Shown here: positions 57,774 to 64,000 of the stretch, piece by piece
Position numbering within the stretch: the stretch's first letter is position 1
Layout of the letters: every line of letters begins with the position of its first letter
NCBI RefSeq assembly: GCF_007754155.1
Contig: NZ_CP037423.1
Coordinates: 4,588,001 to 4,652,000, forward strand
DNA: 64,000 nt
From: Stieleria neptunia
GTDB lineage: Bacteria; Planctomycetota; Planctomycetia; Pirellulales; Pirellulaceae
Reading direction: 5' to 3'
Program-made: the position numbers and the translations under genes
Notes under the pieces: model-generated
Told to the model about the DNA's origin: nothing
The model's input: only the letters and a program-made list of their open reading frames with translations
The model's database searches: none

Positions 57774-58275
57774 CGTTGCGGGATCACGGTGGGGAATGAA
57801 GAGGAATCAATGAAAAGTGGGGATGGAGCGAGTTTAGCTAATACGCGGCGCCGATGTTGCGTTTGGAGTGCCCCCACCCCCCCGAAAGCCCAGAGAGTCC
57901 GCGCCATCAGGCGGCGAGCGGTCGACTTCCCCAGCAGCTGATTCCTGCCGCAGCGTTCGGGCGTCATTTGCTTCGACACCCTCTGGGGTCGCCTCGTGCG
58001 TGCCGCCGGACGACCGGAGGTGTCGCTTCGCTCACCTCCGGCTACCGGCTCTGTCCCCGTCGGGGTCATGCAAAGTGCTGGGAGCTAAAGGTGTTGGTGG
58101 AACGGCGCGAGCGGGCTGTCGATTTTGTGAGCCGCGCGCCGCGTAAGCGGCCGGGCACTGCGACGCTGCCCGAGGCCTTACGGCCAGCGGCTCACCATTG
58201 ACTCAGCAGATCCCGACTAAATCGACAGCCCGCGAGTCGTCCGGTGTCAGCTTGAGAACACGTTAAAGTGCGTGC
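57774..58275. other. Intergenic region upstream of the giant surface-protein gene
   Basis: About 500 bases without a convincing gene. It contains copy E of the nested palindromic repeat (58111-58233) and, before it, a CCGGAGGTG...CACCTCCGG hairpin at about 58013-58043. The promoter for the giant gene must lie at the left side; no consensus is claimed. Confidence 0.5.
58111..58233 (+). repeat. 123-bp nested palindromic repeat, copy E (complete)
   Basis: Perfect 15-bp terminal inverted repeats GCGGGCTGTCGATTT (58111-58125) and AAATCGACAGCCCGC (58219-58233). The core GTGAGCCG ... CGTAAGCGGCCGGGC ... GCCCGAGGCCTTACG ... CGGCTCAC is identical in order and nearly in sequence to copy C. Confidence 0.88.
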
Positions 58276-58776
58276 CTAGACGTTCGCTTGACCCTTGATC
58301 GTGCGCTGGGCGACTTTCCAGGCTTCGGTCAGGTGATCGGCATATTGCTCGGGCGACAGCAAGACGCCCGAGCCCTCTTGGGCGACGGCCAGTTCGATCA
58401 TCCATCCGGCGCCGTAGGGATCGGCGTTGATCAAACTGGGGTCGGAAAGAACGTGTTCATTGATCGCCGACAGTGTCCCGGCGACGGGCGCATACAAGTC
58501 ACTTTCCGCCTTCTTGCTTTCGATCGCGCCAATCATCTGACGGTGCTCGACCGCCGACGGTGCTTCGACTTCCCAGTCCAGAAAGTAGACGTCTTGCAAC
58601 AAGCGAACGGCGTAGGCCGACAACCCGAACCGCCACGTGCCGCCCCCTAAACCTGATTCAGGCTCGATGCATTGAGCCCACATGTGGTTCTTGGCGTATT
58701 GGCGGTCCAGCGGAAACGTGGCTTCGAATTCACCCATCGCAAAGGTGAACGATTCGGTGCTACGTGTATCGGACAT
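58276..58776 (-). CDS. Glycine cleavage H-protein-like lipoyl-domain protein
   Basis: A 166-residue protein with a GcvH fold: HMWAQCIEPESGLGGGTWRF, GLSAYAVRLLQDVYFLDWEV and the lipoylation loop GAIESKKAESDLYAPVAGTL, in which the second Lys of ESKKAESD aligns with the lipoyl-lysine. SAINEHVLSDPSLINADPYG and GAGWMIELAV follow as in GcvH. It differs from standard GcvH in an extended N-terminus and in the absence of gcvT or gcvP nearby. It overlaps the end of the HemN-like radical SAM gene by 17 bases, so both are co-translated. It may be a lipoyl carrier for another reaction. Confidence 0.8.
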   Translation of the reverse strand: MSDTRSTESFTFAMGEFEATFPLDRQYAKNHMWAQCIEPESGLGGGTWRFGLSAYAVRLLQDVYFLDWEVEAPSAVEHRQMIGAIESKKAESDLYAPVAGTLSAINEHVLSDPSLINADPYGAGWMIELAVAQEGSGVLLSPEQYADHLTEAWKVAQRTIKGQANV

Positions 58777-60076
58777 TCTGATGTTCCGGCTCAAAGAACA
58801 CGGGCAACATGGCGTCGACTCGCAGCAAACCGTATCGGGTCAATTCGATGCGTTCCCCGTTGACCGTCGCCCAACCGTCTTCGACATACTTTTCCCACTC
58901 CGACTTCCAACGCTCGAGAATGTTGACGCCGAACTTGTTTTGGAAGTAGCCCAATTCCAAATAACCGAGTTTGAGCATCAAGACCATCTCGCGGATCAGT
59001 CGTTGGTGGTCGGTCGGAACGTAGCCACGGCCCAGCGGCAGCGAACCCGACTCGACCGTCGAGAGGTATTGTTCTAACTCGGCGACGTTCTGGTAATGCA
59101 CGCCGCTGACGTGGCCGAAGCTGGCGATTCCGGTGGCCAGCAAGTCGGCTCCTTTGAAGAGATTGTCTCGGTACGAGAAATTTACCTTGGAAGGATCTTT
59201 CACCACCGTGTAGGCGCTGCTGATGCTGTAGCCGGCATCGATGAATTCATTGAATGCGTAATCCACCCAGGCACGCTTGGTGGTCCAATCGGCGACCGGG
59301 CTGGTCGTGTGGTTCTCCAGCATGTCCTTGCTGATCACGGTGTTGAAAGGCAATTCCATCTGATAGATCGTCACGCTTTCGGGTGACATGTCGATGGCTT
59401 GACGAATGTTGTCTTTCCAGTTGTCCCAGGTTTCACCGACCATCCCGGAGATTAGGTCAATGTTGACGTTGGGGAATTCGGCTTCGGCGATCCATTCCCA
59501 GGCGCGGAACACTTGTTTGGACAGGTGGGCGCGGCCGTTTTCTTCGAGCAGCTTGTCGGAGAAGTTTTCGACACCCAAGCTGAGTCGCGTGACCCCGAGT
59601 TCTTCGCGGAGCGTTTTGACCTTTGTTTCGCTCAGCGTCCCCGGTTCACATTCAAACGTCACCTCTTCGGCGCCGTCCCAGGTGATGTGCTGGCGGAGTC
59701 GTTCGGCCAGTTCTGTCAGCTGTTTCGGGGAGAGGAAACTGGGGGTGCCGCCGCCGAAGTAAACGAAGCGGAACGGGCGGTCCTTCATCACCTCCGTTTC
59801 GCTGACCATCGAAATTTCGTTGCACAAGGCGTCGACGTAACGTTGGACTTCCGGCGCGGTCACATCCGTGAAGACTTTGAAGTAACAGAACTTGCAGCGT
59901 TTTCGGCAAAACGGGATGTGCAGGTACAGCCCCAGCGGCGTGGTTTCGATCGCGGGGCTATGGAGCGCCGAGACGACTGCCTCCAGCGCGTCCTTTTTCC
60001 ATTGGCTGTAGGGCGGATAGTTCGAAATGAAGTAGCTGCCGACTTCAGTTTTCGAATCACTAGCGGCGGACGACAT
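58760..60076 (-). CDS. HemN-like radical SAM protein
   Basis: A 438-residue radical SAM protein of the coproporphyrinogen III oxidase-like group. The [4Fe-4S] motif is CRKRCKFCYFK (C-x3-C-x2-C) at about residues 57-67, with LGLYLHIPFC before it. VYFGGGTPSFLSPKQLTELA, EVTFECEPGTLSETKVKTLR, RLSLGVENFSDKLLEENGR and NVNIDLISGMVGETWDNWKD complete the TIM barrel. A HemN-type C-terminal region (KGADLLATGIASFGHVSGVH, then REMVLMLKLGYLELGYF) follows. Its partner gene is a GcvH-like protein. True HemN has an extra N-terminal segment not evident here, so it may be a HemW-like or other family member. Confidence 0.85.
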   Translation of the reverse strand: MSSAASDSKTEVGSYFISNYPPYSQWKKDALEAVVSALHSPAIETTPLGLYLHIPFCRKRCKFCYFKVFTDVTAPEVQRYVDALCNEISMVSETEVMKDRPFRFVYFGGGTPSFLSPKQLTELAERLRQHITWDGAEEVTFECEPGTLSETKVKTLREELGVTRLSLGVENFSDKLLEENGRAHLSKQVFRAWEWIAEAEFPNVNIDLISGMVGETWDNWKDNIRQAIDMSPESVTIYQMELPFNTVISKDMLENHTTSPVADWTTKRAWVDYAFNEFIDAGYSISSAYTVVKDPSKVNFSYRDNLFKGADLLATGIASFGHVSGVHYQNVAELEQYLSTVESGSLPLGRGYVPTDHQRLIREMVLMLKLGYLELGYFQNKFGVNILERWKSEWEKYVEDGWATVNGERIELTRYGLLRVDAMLPVFFEPEHQNVRYT

Positions 60077-60187
60077 GGGCTGGCTATTTCAAGAGCGTAG
60101 AAATCAGTGAACGGTTGGTTTGATCAACAGGAGTCAATCGTCTTGTCGATCAAGAGTGTCTATTGTAGCCGGTCGTCACCCCTGGAG

Positions 60188-61303
60188 TCATCGGTGCTCT
60201 GTCTGGCGGATCACCTGGATCGTCCGCCGGATGTCATCCGGTAGGGGGGCTTCGAAGGTCATCGATTCGCCACTTTGGGGATGGCAGAGTGTCAAACGGC
60301 GCGCGTGCAAGGCCTGGCGATCGAGCACGGGTGGGCTGCCCGCGAGGGTGCCTTGTCCCTGCAACCAGGATTCCGTCGCGACGGCGTGCCCCGCGTAGAG
60401 TCGGTCACACAGGATCGGGCATCCCAGGTGGGCCAGGTGGACGCGAATTTGGTGGGTCCGTCCGGTTTTAGGACGGACCCGGACGAGCGTGAAGCGACCG
60501 ATCCGCTCCATGACTTCGTAGAACGTATTGGCCGGTTTCGTGGTCGAATGGTTTTCTCGAATCGCCATCTTGTCACGTTGGTAGGGATGCCGCCCGATCG
60601 GTGCGTCGATGACATCGCGATCGCGGTCGAGTCGGCCGACGGTGATGGCAAAGTATTCTTTTTCGACTTCGCGATCATGCCATTGCTGGGCCAACGCCAT
60701 GTGAACGGCGTTGGTCTTGGCGACCACGATGACGCCGCTGGTGTCGCGGTCCAACCGGTGGACAATCCCCGGTCGCGTCGGGCCGCCGACGTCGGACAGG
60801 CACTGAAAACGGTGTGCCAGCGCGCTGGTCAAGGTTCCCTGCCAGTTGCCGCGGGCCGGGTGCACGACCATCCCCGGCGGTTTGTTGACGACGACAAATC
60901 CGTCGTCTTCGTACAGCAGGTCCAACGGGATGTTCTCCGGGACCACTTCATCGGAGAATGCTTCGGGCAGTTGAAAACGGATCGTTTGTCCGGGTTTGAT
61001 CCGGAAACTCGGGCGGACCGTTCGTCCATCCACCGCCGCTTGATCCTCCTGAACCGCCTGGCGGATTTGCGTGCGGCTGTAGCCGTCGCAGGCGCTGGTC
61101 AGAAACAGATCGATGCGTTGGTTGGCCGCCGACTCGGGAACGACGAAATCCCGGCGCACCGGATCGCTCGATTCGTCGTTCAGAGGCTCGTCGCTGGGGG
61201 ACTCGTCGCTGATGGCAGCGTCTTCGTTAGAAAGTGATTCTGACTTCACCCGAGTTGCATCATTGGACCTTCGATTCGACTGAATGTCTTGTCGACTGGG
61301 CAA
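60188..61303 (-). CDS. rluD: RluD/RluA-family 23S rRNA pseudouridine synthase
   Basis: Isomerises specific uridines in 23S rRNA. The protein has an acidic, disordered N-terminal 55 residues, an S4 domain (RIDLFLTSACDGYSRTQIRQ, VDGRTVRPSFRIKPGQTIRF), and the catalytic domain. PLDLLYEDDGFVVVNKPPGM is followed by GIVHRLDRDTSGVIVVAKT with catalytic Asp185, then VRPKTGRTHQIRVHLAHLGC and PILCDRLYAG. Numbering assumes the first in-frame start, a TTG at 61303. No ATG lies before the S4 domain; a GTG at 61249 is possible. RluD versus another RluA-like member is by overall resemblance. Confidence 0.88.
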   Translation of the reverse strand: MPSRQDIQSNRRSNDATRVKSESLSNEDAAISDESPSDEPLNDESSDPVRRDFVVPESAANQRIDLFLTSACDGYSRTQIRQAVQEDQAAVDGRTVRPSFRIKPGQTIRFQLPEAFSDEVVPENIPLDLLYEDDGFVVVNKPPGMVVHPARGNWQGTLTSALAHRFQCLSDVGGPTRPGIVHRLDRDTSGVIVVAKTNAVHMALAQQWHDREVEKEYFAITVGRLDRDRDVIDAPIGRHPYQRDKMAIRENHSTTKPANTFYEVMERIGRFTLVRVRPKTGRTHQIRVHLAHLGCPILCDRLYAGHAVATESWLQGQGTLAGSPPVLDRQALHARRLTLCHPQSGESMTFEAPLPDDIRRTIQVIRQTEHR

Positions 61304-61339
61304 AACACCCGCAGCCGTTCGCGACGTCGCGGCAAGCCG

Positions 61340-62245
61340 CTACTCGGCGGTTTCTTCCGTCTTTTCCGCTGCCGGTTCGGCAGCTTCCGGCTCGGTGGCA
61401 GCTTCCGGTTCAATCGTTTCCGGTTCAGTCGTTTCCGGTTCAGTCGTTTCCGGTTCAGTCGTTTCCGGTTCAGTCGTTTCCGGTTCAGTCGTTTCCGGCT
61501 CGGTCGTTTCCGGCAGTTCTAATCCGCCTTCGATCGGGGCGCCGGGCTCGTCGGACGACTTCAGATCGTCGCCCATGTTCAGATCGGGGAGGTCCAAATC
61601 GGGCAGATCGGGAAGCGAGGAGGCGCCGGGAAGCTCGGGCGGCAGCGAGGGGTCGGCGGGCGAGAAATCTTGATCGGAGAACCAGGCCAAGAATTCGACG
61701 GTGTCCGGGTTGGACAGTCGGTCGATACGTTCCTGTGCCACGGCGACCATTGCTTCGGACTCGTTGGCGTCCACGGTTCGCTTGTAGGCGTCGATCGCCT
61801 CATCGATTTCGCCCAGCGATTCGGCGGCCATGCCCAGACCCAAATTTGCCCGGGACAGCAACAGCGTTTCTTTCGACGCCGCCCGGGCGTCGCTGAATTG
61901 ATCTTTGGCTTGGGAGAGCAAGGTCTCGGCTTCGTCGCGGTCTTGGTACAGCGAGTTGATGCCTTGGGCCAAGCTTTCATTGCCCTGGAACAGCAGCGAC
62001 CAAGCCGCCGCGACGGTGTCGGGGTACTGGGACGCGACTTCGGGGTTCTCCATCAGCAACTGCAAGGTCGCGTCGCTGCGTTTGGCGACTTCGCCGCTGG
62101 AGTAGAGTCCGACGGCGATCAACGCCACAATGACGATCACCACCGCCGTCAGGATGAGCTTGGAATAAGGCTCAATCTTCTTGTAAAAGCCGGCCAAATT
62201 CTCGGCGACGATGTTCTGTTCCAGTTCTGCCTGGCGATCTTTCAT
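61340..62245 (-). CDS. Membrane-anchored TPR-like protein with PETTE repeat tail
   Basis: A 301-residue protein with a membrane helix at about residues 30-48 (LILTAVVIVIVALIAVGLYS) after a short cytoplasmic part. A TPR-like helical region follows (LSQAKDQFSDARAASKETLL, ANLGLGMAAESLGEIDEAID, YKRTVDANESEAMVAVAQER), resembling the YfgM type of periplasmic chaperone. The C-terminus is a disordered acidic tail with at least six PETTE repeats encoded by 15-bp DNA repeats (about 61405-61511). The start is ATG at 62245. It lies upstream of the pseudouridine synthase on the same strand. The function is inferred only from shape. Confidence 0.75.
   Translation of the reverse strand: MKDRQAELEQNIVAENLAGFYKKIEPYSKLILTAVVIVIVALIAVGLYSSGEVAKRSDATLQLLMENPEVASQYPDTVAAAWSLLFQGNESLAQGINSLYQDRDEAETLLSQAKDQFSDARAASKETLLLSRANLGLGMAAESLGEIDEAIDAYKRTVDANESEAMVAVAQERIDRLSNPDTVEFLAWFSDQDFSPADPSLPPELPGASSLPDLPDLDLPDLNMGDDLKSSDEPGAPIEGGLELPETTEPETTEPETTEPETTEPETTEPETTEPETIEPEAATEPEAAEPAAEKTEETAE
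61405..61511 (-). repeat. 15-bp coding tandem repeat (PETTE)
   Basis: GTTTCCGGTTCAGTC and near copies repeat about six to seven times, encoding EPETT/PETTE units in the TPR-like protein. Length variation by whole units would keep the frame. Confidence 0.85.
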
Positions 62246-62448
62246 GAGTGGTCTTGTCCGCGTTGTCTAAGCGAGACGAGCCGATTGCGGTGAGTGAACG
62301 AGTTGGAAGCGTTGGGCTGGGCGAGCGTCAATGTCGCACAAGTGTCGATCGCGAAGTATAGGAGCGACAAAAAGTTATCGTCAATAGAAGGCGCCGCACA
62401 CCCGACAACCGCTCTGCCATTTGCTGCAGGTTGCCCAGCTAACCGAGG

Positions 62449-62820
62449 CTACCGCTCGGATTCGTCCACCGCGTGCTCCCGGAGTTCTTCCAGCGAAGCA
62501 AACTCCAGGGCCGAGACATGGGTGGCGCGGAGGACCACCTGAGGGGCTTGGCCGGCATCGTAGGCCTCTTTCCAGCGTGCGGCGCACAAACACCAGCGGT
62601 CGCCCGGTTGCAGTCCGGCGAACCGGTACAGCGGATTGGGGGTGCTGAGATCATTGCCGCGCGACTTGCTGAAATCCAAGAATTCAGCCGTCATCACGGC
62701 ACAGATCACGTGCAGCCCCGCGTCCGAAGCGCCGGTGTTGCAGCACCCGTCACGATAAAAGCCGGTCATCGGGTCCGTGCTGCAGGTCTCGAGGTCGGTT
62801 CCAATAACGTTTTTTGCCAT
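62449..62820 (-). CDS. DUF2237 family protein
   Basis: A 123-residue protein starting MAKNVIGTDLETCSTDPMTG. It shows the strongly conserved features of the DUF2237 family: FYRDGCCNTGASDAGLHVIC, EFLDFSKSRGNDLSTPNPLY, PGDRWCLCAARWKEAYDAG and APQVVLRATHVSALEFASLE. Several conserved Cys residues and a W/D/H set suggest a metal or ligand site, but no activity is established that I know of. The ATG at 62820 is preferred over the extended frame because the family begins here. It is a single gene on the reverse strand with no obvious partner. Confidence 0.9.
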   Translation of the reverse strand: MAKNVIGTDLETCSTDPMTGFYRDGCCNTGASDAGLHVICAVMTAEFLDFSKSRGNDLSTPNPLYRFAGLQPGDRWCLCAARWKEAYDAGQAPQVVLRATHVSALEFASLEELREHAVDESER

Positions 62821-63543
62821 GGGGTCAGGTTCAAGGGATCGGGCCAGCTGTCGCGCATCACAATGGTACCTGATTGTAGCGAGTCGGCCGCCGCGCCGTG
62901 GGGGGTGGGAAGCCGAACGCGGCGGCGCCGGCGTGCATCGTTTCTGAAGCGCGGGACCGATCTTCAAAGTCGAAACGGAGATCGGCTTTCGGTCAAACGG
63001 TCTTCGGGCAAACTATCATGCCGTTTTTGAGTGGATTAACGAAACGGGGTTGGGGGTGAGGGGCTCAGCATTGAGACGCTTCACCTCGATTGAGGTGCTA
63101 AATCGCCGAACACTTTGACGTGTGCTTATTGTCGGGTTTCATCGCTTGCGTATCAAATCTCGCCTTAGGGGCTTCTCTGCTCGTATGCGTCGCGATGGAT
63201 TGGATTCCCCCTCACCCCCAGCCCCTCTCCCCCAACACTCTGGCTCGCTTAGGTTCGCCAGAGTGTTGGGGGAGAGGGGAGCTAGAATCATTACTTGACT
63301 ATGAAACTCCCCTCGCTTCGCACGACCCTCCTGCCAGGAGGGTGACTTTAAAACCGCTCGACCTCCACACAGGAGGGTGACTTAAAAAACTGCGCGACCT
63401 CGCTGCGGTCAGAACCGCCTTGGGCAACGGTCGGCCGGTGGGTCGCCGCGGGGCCATGGTTTTGGCGTCATGGCCTTGAGGTGGCTGTTCGTTATATGAT
63501 GATGGCGTTTCTTCCGAATTCTGTTTCCGCCAGTCGACCTGCC
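62821..63543. other. Non-coding region before the helicase gene
   Basis: About 720 bases between the reverse DUF2237 gene and the forward UvrD-like gene. It holds a strong hairpin (about 63223-63281, listed separately) and GGAGGGTGACTT repeated at about 63337 and 63371. No gene or known RNA is recognised. Confidence 0.6.
63223..63281. repeat. Long hairpin repeat with pyrimidine/purine arms
   Basis: The arms CCCCTCTCCCCCAACACTCT... and its complement at the right side form a stem of more than 20 bp around a short GCTCGCTTAGGTTC-type loop. The flanking CTCACCCCCAG is a pattern often seen in dispersed repeats of this group of bacteria. Confidence 0.75.
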
Positions 63544-64000
63544 ATGGATGTTCCCCACAGCGACGCTTTGCTCCGCGAATTGACAGCCCCGCAATGCGAA
63601 GCGGTTCAGCACGTCGACGGCCCGATGTTGATCCTGGCCGGCCCGGGCAGCGGAAAGACGCGAGTGGTCACGCACCGGATCGCGTATTTGTTGGCGCAAG
63701 ACATTCCGGACTGGCAAATCGCGGCGTTGACCTTTACCAACAAAGCCGCCGACGAGATGCGATTGCGGTTGGACAAGCTGGCGCCCGGGCAAAAGGTCTG
63801 GATGGGCACCTTTCACCGTTTCTGCGCCCAGCTGTTGCGGCGGTACGCGTCGATGGTGGGCCTGCAAGAGAATTATTCGATTTACGACACCTCGGATTCC
63901 AAGCAGGCGATGAAGCGTGCGATCGAAGCCGCCGGGGTTTCCACCACGCATGCGTCTCCGGACCAGATCGCCAACGTGATCAGCAAGGCGAAAAACAAGC
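63544..64000 (+). CDS. UvrD/PcrA-type superfamily I DNA helicase (3' end outside the window)
   Basis: The frame is open to the end of the window, giving at least 152 residues. It begins MDVPHSDALLRELTAPQCEA and contains the Q motif region, Walker A in MLILAGPGSGKTRVV, motif Ia ALTFTNKAADEMRLRL and motif Ib WMGTFHRFCAQLLRRYA. This is the order of the 3'-5' superfamily I helicases that act in repair and replication restart. In-frame ATGs at 63496 and 63499 are possible upstream starts. Whether it is UvrD, PcrA or Rep cannot be decided from the N-terminus. Confidence 0.92.
   Translation, partial: MDVPHSDALLRELTAPQCEAVQHVDGPMLILAGPGSGKTRVVTHRIAYLLAQDIPDWQIAALTFTNKAADEMRLRLDKLAPGQKVWMGTFHRFCAQLLRRYASMVGLQENYSIYDTSDSKQAMKRAIEAAGVSTTHASPDQIANVISKAKNK

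Noticed and set aside
63120..63380. 86-codon forward frame before the helicase gene
   Set aside because: Much of it translates the long hairpin repeat (PQPLSPNTLARLG), and the rest has no homology-like features.

Overview
The window looks like a chromosomal segment of a planctomycete of the Pirellulaceae (Rhodopirellula-like) type. The evidence is moderately high GC, a giant surface protein whose N-terminus carries the planctomycete export motif (LEKRQLLA), a DUF1598 protein, several secreted proteins of planctomycete style, long low-complexity proteins, and many families of dispersed palindromic intergenic repeats. This assignment is an inference from gene content; no rRNA or tRNA gene was found to anchor it.

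Layout. 1-3.2 kb: zinc-ribbon protein (partial), coaE, rho and ribH, all forward. 3.3-7.9 kb: a reverse type IIA topoisomerase pair, A subunit then B subunit. 8.3-11.9 kb: small secreted, TPR-like, WXG100-like and membrane proteins. 12.1-13.1 kb: an orphan NMT1/SsuA-type binding lipoprotein. 13.4-19 kb: a low-complexity membrane protein, apt, nadA, and a two-gene coiled-coil membrane unit behind a good sigma70-type promoter. 19-25.5 kb: SDR oxidoreductase, hflX, MaoC-like protein, FG-GAP protein, MazG-like protein, methyltransferase. 25.6-27.7 kb: secreted protein and a second coiled-coil membrane protein. 28.6-35.9 kb: a seven-gene type II secretion pseudopilin/assembly operon (G, H, I, J, K, PilM/GspL-like, PilO/GspM-like). 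36 kb: an LpxL-type acyltransferase. 37.2-41.5 kb: a repeat island with two identical IS110-family elements. 41.5-49.3 kb: FHA-GAF-sigma54 activator, DUF1598 protein, recG and a RAYT (Y1) transposase. 49.3-57.8 kb: a 2,814-residue metzincin/FG-GAP/Calx-beta/dockerin surface protein. 58.3-62.8 kb: GcvH-like protein and HemN-like radical SAM pair, an RluD-type pseudouridine synthase, a TPR-like membrane protein and a DUF2237 protein. 63.5 kb to the end: the start of a UvrD/PcrA-type helicase.

The most striking system is the mobile-element island. Two identical 1,544-bp IS110-family elements each sit exactly between GTGGGT and GGCACC. Uninterrupted copies of GTGGGTGGCACC are scattered around them and also bracket the RAYT gene 6-8 kb away. 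The 254-bp leader upstream of the transposase start can be folded as a bridge RNA: a 5' hairpin, a target loop whose two guides spell exactly GTGGGT and TGGCAC, and a donor loop whose two guides match the element's own right-end/left-end junction. So an RNA-guided IS110 element appears to be programmed against a REP-like repeat that a RAYT may mobilise. Other unexplained structure includes a 123-bp nested palindromic repeat present about five times, hairpin repeats placed at the ends of convergent genes, and a 220-bp inverted-repeat structure upstream of the pseudopilin operon.
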